A stretch of 64,000 bases of DNA from Flavobacterium sp. 1. Its GTDB lineage: Bacteria > Bacteroidota > Bacteroidia > Flavobacteriales > Flavobacteriaceae. The translations under genes and the position numbers were made by a program. Of this stretch, positions 57,301-64,000 are shown piece after piece. A model generated the notes under the pieces. That model saw nothing but the letters and a program-made list of their open reading frames with translations, was not told the origin of the DNA and did no database searches. The stretch covers positions 3,100,001 to 3,164,000 of the forward strand of contig NZ_PGER01000001.1 in assembly GCF_002797935.1 (NCBI RefSeq), read 5' to 3'. The first letter of the stretch is position 1. Each line of letters starts with the position of its first letter.

Positions 57301-57459
57301 AATAATTACAGAAGCTCCCGCTACTGGTAAATTTGAGATTTTATTAACTACTGTTCCGTCAAGTTTAGACTGAATAAGGGGTTTCGTATCTTGTGCCTGG
57401 ATTCCAAATGAAAACAGAAAAATACCTAACCAAGAAAGATTATATAATATTTTTTTCAT
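54328..57459 (-). CDS. SusC/RagA-type TonB-dependent transporter of the sulfatase locus
   Basis: A 1043-residue outer-membrane transporter: signal peptide (to about 22), carboxypeptidase-regulatory-like domain (LDGTVVNKISNLPVAGASVI), plug with LVVVGYGTQKKKDITG, GNEPLYVVDGVLI and ASATAIYGSRGANGV, then the barrel ending NVTF. First gene of the run susC-susD-sulfatase 2-sulfatase 1. A long upstream region (57460-58273) carries a hairpin and an inverted repeat. Given its partners it should import sulfated or desulfated compounds; sulfur scavenging and sulfated-glycan use are both possible. Confidence 0.96.
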   Translation of the reverse strand: MKKILYNLSWLGIFLFSFGIQAQDTKPLIQSKLDGTVVNKISNLPVAGASVIIKGTTHGVVTDAEGKFYFQTGQKFPYTLIITYIGYKKAEVIADGSPLIVNLEEDLQELNELVVVGYGTQKKKDITGAISSIPKANLAQVTSSADNLLRGAIPGVVVTQSSGRPGATSSVRIRGGNSITAGNEPLYVVDGVLIYNDNSNGTAGVTYAGAGVNVLSTINPADIESIDVLKDASATAIYGSRGANGVVLITTKKGTKGQDNISYQGYFGIQNVSKKIDLLDASQWASLRNDVQASIGQAPSFSATQIEALKTSGGYDWQSAAFNSAAPVQNHQLTFSGGDDRSRYAVSSGYFNQEGIVIGSDFKRISLRANYERNYSQAFKFGVNANYSNSISNGVGTNGGTAAGRNPNPLVSILLTAPVVPIRNDDGSYNVTNNPYATSVNGYVPNPINDLGNTVNETKINRILTSLFGEYKINKEITAKVAVSGDVINTKQNYYAPSNTTTGAPTKGLASSGDRLVSSVLNENTLNYNTHFGEDHKFSALAGYTLQYTQGEVVNAGANTFVNDANTYNALQDGVAVKPYTEAFESVLKSWLARANYSYKGKYNLTVSARADGSSRFGTESLWGYFPSAGFSWNITEEDFAKNIKGISDAKLRLSAGTTGNQEIGNYLSLASIGSVNYAFGGTLQTGLAPTRLANPDLRWEKTDQYNIGLDLSLLDRKINFVFDAYYKKTNDLLISVPVPLTSGFATVLQNIGGVENKGIEIGLITENIKTETFSWNSNFVFSANRNKVLEIGNGVNQFFPIVPNGSLLQQQPVTVKVGLPLGTFWGYKTNGIFQTQEEVNTQPKINSLANTKIGDRKYVDTNGDGIITALDKGDLGSSQPKFVGSFSNTLSYSNFDLSFSFQGAYGGKIFNALNQQLEISTLGTNAAATLLDRWTPTNPSNEIPRATSSPLGIVSERYVEDASFLRLKLITLGYTFPKSISSKIGTKSIKIYVSAENLFTWTKYTGYDPEVSSYEQNNLYPGIDFGAYPNSKTFITGLNVTF

Positions 57460-57551
57460 TACTTTGTTTTGGTTTAATAAATAAGGAGTCCTGAAGGCAG
57501 ATTAAATCAGCTTTCTATCCTTTTTGAGATGAACATTTCTTTTTTAAACTC

Positions 57552-57577
57552 GCCATTTCTGTTGCCGCAGAAATGGC
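57552..57577 (+). other. Hairpin in the leader/upstream region of susC2
   Basis: GCCATTTCTG and CAGAAATGGC form a perfect 10-bp stem with a 6-nt loop; a T7 run follows on the + strand. There is no + strand gene just upstream, so it is either a stray/antisense terminator or a leader structure of the - strand susC2 transcript. The surrounding 814-bp gap (57460-58273) holds this, the inverted repeat at 57767 and the LRR terminator at 58186. Confidence 0.55.
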
Positions 57578-57766
57578 TTTTTTTATCTACAGCACATTAG
57601 TATTTTCATTTTATTTCTATTTTAATTATTAGTATTAAATTGTTTTTTTAGGGAAAAAGCATATAAACAAACATCCAAAATAATTTATTTGTTTCAATAA
57701 ATTACTTTAAAAAGATTATTCGGAAATGTAAATTGGGATAAATTGAAAACTCTAACAGCAACAGCA

Positions 57767-57789
57767 CATTCGACTAAGAGTGTCGAATG
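57767..57789. promoter_or_regulatory. Inverted repeat CATTCGAC-N7-GTCGAATG upstream of susC2
   Basis: A perfect 8-bp inverted repeat (57767-57774 and 57782-57789), GC-richer than its surroundings, about 310 bp upstream of susC2. It has the size and symmetry of a dimeric-repressor operator; no -7 box was found close to it, so the assignment is weak. Confidence 0.35.
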
Positions 57790-58185
57790 ATGAAGATCCT
57801 TGCATGATCAAAAAAGTGGTGTTTTTGATTGTTTTCAAAATATAAGTGTTAATGATTAATATCGTTTTTAAACTATACTATTTCTATAGACAAACTTATA
57901 ATTAATATTTAAAACCACCAAAAAAAAACATAACATTTTGCAAACCAATTATTAATTTGAATAAAACAGCAAACAGACACAGATACACAAACATATAATA
58001 TATTAAATATCAAAACATTACTTCTTATTTCATTCAATGAAATATTTCTAAGATAGAAACCATAAAGTAATGTTTTTATTAAAAATATTTGAAAAGAGCG
58101 CTGATTTTAAAATATTTCATATCTGGAAATACATATTCTTAAAGAATGAATTGACACAAATCCTACTGAAGTATATTAATTTAAA

Positions 58186-58217
58186 AAGCGTTATAATTTT
58201 AAAAAATTATAACGCTT
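58186..58217 (-). terminator. Terminator of LRR gene 2
   Basis: AAGCGTTATAATTTT (58186-58200) and AAAATTATAACGCTT (58203-58217) form a long perfect stem; on the - strand it ends in TTTTT. It is 56 bp after the stop at 58274. Confidence 0.8.
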
Positions 58218-58273
58218 AAAACTCAAAATCAAACTACAAACAATAACTTACAAATTTTATCAACCATTCTGTT

Positions 58274-59131
58274 TTATTCATCAGCTGCCAGAATTCCTTT
58301 GGAGGTATTCATAACTTCCAATTTAAATGCAACACCAGATTCACTTCTCATTGTAAGATTGAAACCATTTTTTTCTGCCAAAATAGCTGGCACATAACCG
58401 GAAAAAGAATTATAAGCTAAATTCACTTTTTCTAAATTCTGCAACTTAGCAATATTGAAAGGGATTTGCCCACTCATTTTATTATCAAATAAGCTTAATT
58501 TTTCTAATGAAACTAACTTTTCAATATTCTTGCTAATATGTCCGGAAAATTCATTGCTGCTCACAGATAATTCTTTTAAATGCTTCAATTCATATAATGA
58601 CACTGGAAATTCTCCACTTAATTGATTATTAAATAAAGAAATAACTTCCAGTTCTTTTAAATTCCCTATTTCACCTGGCAACTCTCCAGAAAGATTATTC
58701 ATGAAAAGGATTAAAGTTTTTAAATGCTGGATTTTACAAATAGAATTTGGTATAGAACCTGTCAATTTATTAAACGATAGGTTTAACTCCTGCAGTTTTT
58801 TTAATTTACCAATGTTTTGTGGTATTGTTCCGGAAATCTGATTTTTAAATAAATTTAATTCTGTTAAATTTTTTAAATTAGTTATCTCAATCGGTAAAAT
58901 CCCTACTAAATTATTATCCGAAAGATTGATTCCTATCACTTGTTCATTTTCGATTTTAACTCCATGCCAAGTCGAAACTGGAGCATTCAAATCCCATTTT
59001 ACAACCCATTGACTGCCATTTGTTTTCTGATATAACTTAACCAAAATATCTCTCTCACTATTTGAAATATTTGCTAATAAGGAAATAGAAAACGAAACCG
59101 TCAAAAATAATGCAATAACATTTTTCATCAT
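58274..59131 (-). CDS. Exported plant-type leucine-rich-repeat protein 2
   Basis: A 285-residue paralogue of the LRR protein at 44633: signal peptide (to about residue 21), the same cap (RDILVKLYQKTNGSQWVVKW ... STWHGVKIE) and plant-type repeats with LxGxIPxxIGxL (LNLFKNQISGTIPQNIGKL, LILFMNNLSGELPGEIGNL). Both end in a short NLTMRNE/SE-type tail (FNLTMRSESG here). The shared cap and tail show duplication of a whole gene. It has its own terminator and about 180 bp of gene-free sequence upstream. Ligand unknown. Confidence 0.9.
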   Translation of the reverse strand: MMKNVIALFLTVSFSISLLANISNSERDILVKLYQKTNGSQWVVKWDLNAPVSTWHGVKIENEQVIGINLSDNNLVGILPIEITNLKNLTELNLFKNQISGTIPQNIGKLKKLQELNLSFNKLTGSIPNSICKIQHLKTLILFMNNLSGELPGEIGNLKELEVISLFNNQLSGEFPVSLYELKHLKELSVSSNEFSGHISKNIEKLVSLEKLSLFDNKMSGQIPFNIAKLQNLEKVNLAYNSFSGYVPAILAEKNGFNLTMRSESGVAFKLEVMNTSKGILAADE

Positions 59132-59310
59132 CTTTATTTTTTAGGTTTAACAATTTAAAGTAACTCATAAATTCATTAAAATGCAAATTTTATCGATAAA
59201 ATACACTTTTTGTTTTTTATTATAATCCAAAAGCTACAATATTTAATAAAACATGATTATGTTTCAAAAATTTAAATTATATTTGATGTATAACCTTAAA
59301 ACCTTTAATT

Positions 59311-59799
59311 ATGGAAATGAATTGTATTGCAATTTTTGTAAGCGCATTAACCACATTGGTAGTTGGATTTATCTGGTATAACCCAAAAGTATTTGGAACT
59401 ATATGGATGAAAGAAACTGGTCTCACTCAAGAGGAACTTCAAAAAGGAAACATGCTGAAGATTTTTGGTCTGACCTATATTTTCTCTTTATTTATTGTCA
59501 TGATTGAAATGTCATTAACAATCCATCAAACTGGAGCGATGGGAATGATTGGAGGACCACCGAAAATCAATGAAGCACTTCCTTCATTTAAAGCCTTCAT
59601 GGCCGATTATGGAACTGCCTACAGAACATTCAAGCATGGGGCTTTGCATGGATTTATGTCCGGTTTATTTTTTGCCTTACCAATAATTGGAATAAACGGT
59701 TTATTTGAAAGAAAATCTTGGAAATATATTTGGATTCATGCAGGATTTTGGATAGTTAGCTTGACTATCATAGGATCTTTGATTTGCGGATGGGTTTAA
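59311..59799 (+). CDS. DUF1761-family membrane protein
   Basis: A 162-residue protein with four hydrophobic segments and the DUF1761 start ALTTLVVGFIWYNPKVFGTIWMKETGLTQ-like sequence. The centre shows HGALHGFMSGLFFALPIIGING. The family has no known function. A consensus -7 box TATATTTG lies at 59278-59285, 25 bp before the ATG. It converges with phhB on a shared bidirectional terminator. Confidence 0.88.
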   Translation: MEMNCIAIFVSALTTLVVGFIWYNPKVFGTIWMKETGLTQEELQKGNMLKIFGLTYIFSLFIVMIEMSLTIHQTGAMGMIGGPPKINEALPSFKAFMADYGTAYRTFKHGALHGFMSGLFFALPIIGINGLFERKSWKYIWIHAGFWIVSLTIIGSLICGWV

Positions 59800-59814
59800 A
59801 GCAAAGTATAAAAG

Positions 59815-59850
59815 AAAGCCTTATTTCTGGTTGCATAGAAATAAGGCTTT
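59815..59850. terminator. Bidirectional terminator between DUF1761 gene and phhB
   Basis: AAAGCCTTATTTCT (59815-59828) and AGAAATAAGGCTTT (59837-59850) form a perfect 14-bp stem with an 8-nt loop and T-rich sides, serving both converging genes. Confidence 0.85.
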
Positions 59851-59852
59851 TT

Positions 59853-60134
59853 TTATTGAAATAATGCTTCTATTTGGCTGGCCAATTCAAAATCTTTTGA
59901 TGTCACTCCACCTGAATCATGTGTATTCAAACGAATATTCACTTTATTATATACGTTAAAAAGCTCTGGATGATGATTCATCTTCTCGGCCAACACTCCC
60001 ACTTGTACAATAAAACCAAGTGCTTGTGTGAAATTCTTAAACTTAAAATCTTTCTCGATTGCATTTTCTTTAAAATGCCACTCCTTTAAATTTTCCAGAA
60101 AAGGGCTCGCTGATTCTTCTGTATATGTTTTCAT
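59853..60134 (-). CDS. phhB: Pterin-4a-carbinolamine dehydratase
   Basis: A 93-residue protein of the usual PCD length. It dehydrates 4a-hydroxytetrahydrobiopterin to recycle the cofactor of aromatic amino-acid hydroxylases. The active-site signature is present: [14 protein letters not shown] with the His pair, and [12 protein letters not shown] with the third His and conserved Asp. Monocistronic, ended by the shared terminator. No phenylalanine hydroxylase gene is seen in the window. Confidence 0.93.
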   Translation of the reverse strand: MKTYTEESASPFLENLKEWHFKENAIEKDFKFKNFTQALGFIVQVGVLAEKMNHHPELFNVYNKVNIRLNTHDSGGVTSKDFELASQIEALFQ

Positions 60135-60165
60135 AAATCATTTATTTTCTATAAAGTTAAGGAAA

Positions 60166-60435
60166 AGAATCTGAGATTCTAAGAAGCTAAGTTTTTGAAA
60201 TGCTAAATTTGGAGCTTGAAACAATTTTACACAGATATTTTTAATCGAAAAGTGCGCAAAAGGAAGCACTATACACACAAAGATTTGCATCCTTTGCGGT
60301 TAATTTTTTAGAATTGCCAGATACTGTAACTATTTACTATCTTTCTTTTTTAGATAATGACAAAAATGCTAAATGTTTCTGCTCCAAATTAAGCTTAGAG
60401 ACTTAGAATCTTAGTAACTCAGAAACTTTAAAACT
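60166..60435. repeat. Family-3 element: about 270 bp bounded by inverted 8-bp-period repeats
   Basis: The left end (60166-60205) is a run of 8-bp units such as AGATTCTA and AGAAGCTA. The right end (60396-60435) is a run in the opposite sense: TAGAGACT, TAGAATCT, TAGTAACT, CAGAAACT, TTAAAACT. Just inside each end is AATTTGGAGC followed by GAAACA-like sequence. It fills most of the 346-bp gap 60135-60480. The inner right motif TTTGGAGCAGAAA equals the left end of the family-1 repeats. Confidence 0.6.
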
Positions 60436-60480
60436 ATTCTCCATTAAACTAACTTTATTGCTAAATTTGAAAAAATATAC

Positions 60481-61638
60481 TTGTCCAGCTTGAAAACAAC
60501 TCTTTCATATCAGATTTACGAAACCACAGCTCAACTTCCAGAAAACTGGGATGATCTGGGATGTAAAAATATTTTTTTGTCCAAGGATTATTTTGAAATT
60601 TTAGAAAAATCGGCTCCATGCAACATGATTTGCCATTATATTGGAATTTTTAAGGATCAAGATTTAGTGGGAATAGCAATCTCGCAATTTTTGGATTTAA
60701 ATAAATTGGAATCTTTTGGCGACAGAGACCGCTGTGTTAAAGCCAGTGTTCGGAAATTTGTTCTGAAAAATTTTGCTTCTCATGTGCTGCTCATCGGCAA
60801 CAACATGCTTACTGGTCAAAACTCTTATGTTTTTTCGGACTCAATTACTCCAACAGAGGGCATTAAAACCTTAAAAAAAGCAACTGCCAATTTAAAATTG
60901 AAGTTTAAATCGATGGGCAAAAAAGTGCATATCACCACTTTTAAAGATTATACACAAAAAGATGCCGAAAACTTCGCCTCTGACGCTTTTAGAAAAGACT
61001 ATAAATACCGCATTCAGCCCAACATGACCTTTACCATTCTGGATGAATGGAAGACTGAACAGGATTATATTGATTCACTGACCAAAAAATACCGGGATCA
61101 GTACAAAAGAGCGCGAAAAAAAGCGGAAGGGATTGAAAAAAGAAAATTACATCTGGAGGACATCATAAAACATGAAACGGCTATTTATGACTTATACCAT
61201 CATGTTGCCCAGAATGCGCCTTTTAATACTTTCTTCCTGACCAAAAATCATTTTAGAATTTTTAAAGAAACGCTGAAAGACAATTTCTTATTTTATGGTT
61301 ATTTTTTGGACGAAAAGCTTATCGGTTTCAACACATTAATCAAAAACGGCAACACGATAGATACCTATTTTTTAGGTTATGACGACACCGTTCAAAAGGA
61401 AAGAATGCTGTATTTAAATATGCTTTATGATATGATTGCCTATTCGATCAATAAAGGTTATAAAGAAATTATTTTCTCCAGAACAGCTTTAGAAATAAAA
61501 AGTTCTGTTGGGGCGAAACCAATGGAAATGTTTGGTTTTATGGAACACAGTAATTCCAAAATAAACAAACATGTTCCTAAAATATTTCCAAAATTAGAAC
61601 CAGAAATTGTCTGGCAGGAAAGAAATCCATTTAAATAA
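60481..61638 (+). CDS. FemAB/BioF2-like GNAT-fold protein
   Basis: A 385-residue cytosolic protein of the double-GNAT type seen in FemAB-like and peptidogalycan-associated acyltransferases: LTKKYRDQYKRARKKAE in the middle and FYGYFLDEKLIGFNTLI in the second GNAT half. The acyl donor and acceptor are unknown. An in-frame stop at 60445 and no ATG before the conserved start region make TTG at 60481 the best start. A perfect -7 box TAAATTTG (60462-60469) leaves a very short leader. It converges with the diacylglycerol kinase gene, stops 10 bp apart. Confidence 0.75.
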   Translation: MSSLKTTLSYQIYETTAQLPENWDDLGCKNIFLSKDYFEILEKSAPCNMICHYIGIFKDQDLVGIAISQFLDLNKLESFGDRDRCVKASVRKFVLKNFASHVLLIGNNMLTGQNSYVFSDSITPTEGIKTLKKATANLKLKFKSMGKKVHITTFKDYTQKDAENFASDAFRKDYKYRIQPNMTFTILDEWKTEQDYIDSLTKKYRDQYKRARKKAEGIEKRKLHLEDIIKHETAIYDLYHHVAQNAPFNTFFLTKNHFRIFKETLKDNFLFYGYFLDEKLIGFNTLIKNGNTIDTYFLGYDDTVQKERMLYLNMLYDMIAYSINKGYKEIIFSRTALEIKSSVGAKPMEMFGFMEHSNSKINKHVPKIFPKLEPEIVWQERNPFK

Positions 61639-61648
61639 TTGACGAAAT

Positions 61649-62518
61649 TTAAGCAACAGCTACCTTTAATTGTTTGTGCAAAATAGAGATTTCCAAAAGA
61701 CTTTCGACTCCGCAATACTCACCATCAATTTGGAAATTTACAGGAATATTAGTTTGTATAGTAGCTCGGTCGGTAGAGATTATTTCAATATCATCATTCT
61801 CAATCGGCATATTTCCAGTGATGATTTTTCCAAAAACAATCAAATCCAAATTTTTAAGAATTACTAATTCAAATTTCCCATCGTTCATTGAACCCTCTGG
61901 GTTAATTATAACTCCTGTTCCATATTTTTGCGAATTAGCAATTACAATCATTCTGGCCGCACATTTAATGGTTTGATTGTTGGCAGTGATTGTTGCTTCA
62001 AAAGGATCATCCATATCTTTTAAAGTTGTATAGGCTTGAATAGCGTATCCCCACATACCACGTATCTCGCTGTTTTCATAATTTTTAACAAGATCAGCAT
62101 TTAATCCGATATCACTCAAATGCAGGCTTTTTTTACCGTTGATAGCAATCATATCCATCTCGATATAATTACCATAAAAAGCGATTTTCAGATTATCATC
62201 AAGCGCTGTTGGCAAGTTCAAATCGACCGACAGACCATTTGCGGAGCCAGCTGGTAAAATTCCGAGAATTACATCATGTTTTTCTATTGCTTCAGCAACC
62301 ATTTTTATAGTTCCATCACCGCCGGCAACTAAAATTCTTTCAGGCTGATAATTATTATATAGTTCTCTTATCTTAATTAAATCGCCCTCTCCAGTAGTTT
62401 CATATAAAATGAGTTCCAAATTTTCTTTTTCTGTAAAAAAACTGACCTCCTCTACAAATTGAGTTTTATCAACATCGCCTGATATTGGATTTACTACCAT
62501 GATAATACTCTTTTTCAT
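61649..62518 (-). CDS. Diacylglycerol kinase-family lipid kinase
   Basis: The kinase begins MKKSIIMVVNPISGD; I start at 62518 (289 residues) because an upstream Met at 62572 would add 18 hydrophobic residues not seen in the family. Motifs: VNPISG near the N-terminus, VAGGDGTIKMVAEAI (GGDGT, residues 66-70) for ATP binding, LPAGSANGLS and DIGLNADLVK, and a C-terminal beta domain with FQIDGEY. It phosphorylates diacylglycerol or a related lipid at the inner membrane. It is divergent from the phosphatidate phosphatase gene at 62582, sharing a 63-bp promoter region. Confidence 0.9.
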   Translation of the reverse strand: MKKSIIMVVNPISGDVDKTQFVEEVSFFTEKENLELILYETTGEGDLIKIRELYNNYQPERILVAGGDGTIKMVAEAIEKHDVILGILPAGSANGLSVDLNLPTALDDNLKIAFYGNYIEMDMIAINGKKSLHLSDIGLNADLVKNYENSEIRGMWGYAIQAYTTLKDMDDPFEATITANNQTIKCAARMIVIANSQKYGTGVIINPEGSMNDGKFELVILKNLDLIVFGKIITGNMPIENDDIEIISTDRATIQTNIPVNFQIDGEYCGVESLLEISILHKQLKVAVA

Positions 62519-62581
62519 AATTTGGGTTAGTATGTAAATTAAAAACAATAAATTTAATGATAATAAAACCAATCATATCAC

Positions 62582-63547
62582 ATGAAGCCTTTTTTAAAAT
62601 TATACCGTGGATATGCCAATGAACAGGAACTCATTGTTATGGGGCATGTATTTAATTCCAACAAAGTCAAGGATTATGATTATAAAAAAAATAATTTCAA
62701 AAATGCGGCAGCGATAATTAATTTATTCCGAACAAAAACACAAGCAAATGCTGATGTGTATCTAAAGTATAAAAATTCAACAATCCGTACAAGAACATTA
62801 AATGACGGTTATTTTAAATTTTGCATTCCTGTTGATGCTGCAGTTGGTTTTGGCTGGATTGATTATGAAGTAAGCATTATACACAATAATGAAAGCATCG
62901 CAGAAAAAGGAAGTTATATTCGCCCTACTCAAGGCAGTCTTGGAATTATATCAGACATTGATGACACTTTCTTAGTTTCGTACACATCAAATCCTTTTAA
63001 AAAACTGTATGTCTTATTGTTTAGAAATGTAAACAGCAGAAAAATCTACCGAAATGTAGTTTCCCATTATCAAGCCTTAAGTTCTGCAGGCAGAAATAAT
63101 AAAAACGAACAGAATGCATTTTTTTATGTATCAAGCAGTGAATGGAATTTATATACTTTTATAATTCGCTTTACCGAAATTCATCAATTGCCCAGAGCGG
63201 TTTTATTGCTAAAAGATATTAAAACTAGTTTAAAAGATTTTGTTTTCACAGGCAGAGGAAGCCATAACCATAAATTTGAAAAAATAAAACATATTCTGGA
63301 ATTTTATCCAAATCTGAAATACGTTCTGTTAGGCGACGATTCACAGGAGGATCCATATTTATATGAGAATATCTGTAAAATTTTCCCCGTAAATGTAAAA
63401 GCTGTTTATATCAGACAGACAGGGAGTTCTAAATCAGAAAAAGTAATAGCAGCTCTAAACAATTTAAAAGAATTAAATGTTGAAATCTGTTATTTTAAAA
63501 ACAGTGAAGAAGCTATTGAACATTCAAAAAATATTGAAGTTATTTAG
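62582..63547 (+). CDS. App1-type phosphatidate phosphatase (DUF2183)
   Basis: A 321-residue protein with an N-terminal beta-rich part (ELIVMGHVF ... DGYFKFCIP) and an App1 catalytic domain: SDIDDTF with the DxDxT nucleophile motif (Asp125, Asp127, Thr129), FFYVSSSEWNLYTFI, FTGRGSHNHKFEKIKHILE and LLGDDSQEDPYLY. App1 removes phosphate from phosphatidate, the reverse of the divergent kinase. No signal peptide, so it is cytosolic or membrane-associated. Confidence 0.88.
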   Translation: MKPFLKLYRGYANEQELIVMGHVFNSNKVKDYDYKKNNFKNAAAIINLFRTKTQANADVYLKYKNSTIRTRTLNDGYFKFCIPVDAAVGFGWIDYEVSIIHNNESIAEKGSYIRPTQGSLGIISDIDDTFLVSYTSNPFKKLYVLLFRNVNSRKIYRNVVSHYQALSSAGRNNKNEQNAFFYVSSSEWNLYTFIIRFTEIHQLPRAVLLLKDIKTSLKDFVFTGRGSHNHKFEKIKHILEFYPNLKYVLLGDDSQEDPYLYENICKIFPVNVKAVYIRQTGSSKSEKVIAALNNLKELNVEICYFKNSEEAIEHSKNIEVI

Positions 63548-63592
63548 TGACAGAATGCTAAATACAAACCTAAACTCGATTATTATTTTTTA

Positions 63593-63713
63593 GGAGCAGA
63601 AAGATTGGGCATTTTAGGAAATATCGTCCCGCTATCCGTTACAATCTTTGTGGGCTGAACCCCAGCCCACAAAGGATTTTCACTTCAATCGGGGCTAAGG
63701 AGAGGTGTTTTGC
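63593..63713 (+). repeat. Family-1 variable-hairpin repeat, copy C
   Basis: Begins GGAGCAGAAAGATTGGG and contains GTCCCGCTATCCGTTACAAT, a central perfect 11-bp hairpin (CTTTGTGGGCT, 63646-63656, with 63664-63674, 7-nt loop), then TTTTCACTTCAATCGGGGCT and an end at GTGTTTTGC. It lies between the App1 gene and the ABC-F gene. Confidence 0.88.
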
Positions 63714-63757
63714 TTTTTTAACCACATTACCTAAAAAAATAATCCAAATTTTATAAA

Positions 63758-63781
63758 AAAAGCTCCAAAAATGGAGCTTTT
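63758..63781. terminator. Bidirectional terminator between App1 and ABC-F genes
   Basis: AAAAGCTCCA (63758-63767) and TGGAGCTTTT (63772-63781), 10-bp stem, 4-nt loop, T-rich on both strands; 3 bp after the ABC-F stop. Confidence 0.8.
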
Positions 63782-63784
63782 CTA

Positions 63785-64000
63785 TCATTTAAAATTATCA
63801 ATTTCTTCCTGAACAATTTCCCAGTCCAAAAGTAATTTATCCAATTCTGCTTTCTTTTTGTTATACGCTATAAAAAAAGAAGCATCTTCAATATGTTTGT
63901 CATAATTGGAAGCCAGCAATTTATCATCGTGCTGAATGTCTTTTTCCAATTGTTTAATCTGACTTTCTATTTTACTCAACTTATTTTGCAGAGCTTTTCC
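63785..64000 (-). CDS. C-terminal end of an ABC-F type ATPase (5' end outside window)
   Basis: The frame stays open to the right edge, giving 71 visible residues ending QEEIDNFK. The first visible residues are GKALQNKLSKIE. The sequence is a two-helix antiparallel coiled coil (SQIKQLEKDI ... ELDKLLLDWEIVQEEI), the pattern of the C-terminal extension of Uup/EttA-type ABC-F proteins, which act on ribosomes or DNA. The ATPase domains are outside the window, so the subgroup cannot be named. Confidence 0.6.
   Translation of the reverse strand, partial: GKALQNKLSKIESQIKQLEKDIQHDDKLLASNYDKHIEDASFFIAYNKKKAELDKLLLDWEIVQEEIDNFK

Noticed and set aside
57460..57540. GATTTAA-containing stretch upstream of susC2 as a SAM-II-like riboswitch
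   Set aside because: Only a short loop-like motif matches; the flanking stems and the downstream pseudoknot partner are missing.
62519..62572. Upstream Met of the diacylglycerol kinase frame
   Set aside because: The extra 18 hydrophobic residues precede the canonical MKKSIIMVVNP start and lie in the short divergent promoter region.

Overview
The window looks like a chromosomal segment of an aerobic, plant- or soil-associated Flavobacterium or close relative (Bacteroidota). The evidence is low-GC coding sequence, two SusC/SusD pairs, a one-protein hybrid two-component regulator, TAnnTTTG-type -7 promoter boxes, weak Shine-Dalgarno sites and family-typical proteins. No rRNA, tRNA, CRISPR array or transposase gene was seen.

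Layout. (1) 1-5300, + strand: the tail of a glycan-related gene, Dps, an MlaE-MlaF-MlaD lipid-transport operon, and a run of small envelope/stress proteins (coiled-coil lipoprotein, Lmo0937-like, YtxH-like). (2) 5600-43400, almost all - strand: a large polysaccharide-utilization locus (PUL). It encodes GH51, two GH28, an SSS symporter, an HGSNAT/NagX-type acetyltransferase, GH2, myo-inositol oxygenase, a hybrid two-component regulator, a metallophosphoesterase, a Ca2+-type phosphoinositide phospholipase C, DUF4861, an unrecognised 597-residue exported protein, two GH92, SusD/SusC, a NagB-LmbE fusion and GH89. (3) 44000-59100, - strand: a second SusC/SusD locus with two Cys-type sulfatases, an exported formylglycine-generating enzyme, a rhodanese-thioredoxin fusion and a membrane hydroxylase, flanked by two plant-type LRR proteins. 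(4) 59300-64000: housekeeping genes (DUF1761, PhhB, a FemAB-like GNAT, a diacylglycerol kinase divergent from an App1-type phosphatidate phosphatase, and the end of an ABC-F gene).

Main interpretation. The large PUL combines enzymes not expected together for pectin, N-glycan or heparan alone: phospholipase C, phosphoesterase, inositol oxygenase, alpha-mannosidases, alpha-N-acetylglucosaminidase with the acetyltransferase that prepares GlcN for it, beta-galactosidase, arabinofuranosidase and uronic-acid enzymes. Together they match the parts of plant inositol-phosphate glycolipids, namely glycosylinositol phosphorylceramides (GIPCs) or the GPI anchors of arabinogalactan proteins. This is inference. 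It is supported by a 27-bp direct-repeat operator (ATGGAY-N5-ATTCA-N5-ATRGAY) 21-22 bp upstream of -7-like boxes at susC and the inositol oxygenase gene, and of a weaker box at a promoter facing GH89.

The intergenic regions also carry three families of dispersed palindromic elements. One (three copies) has conserved flanks around a hairpin whose sequence differs in every copy while its pairing is kept.
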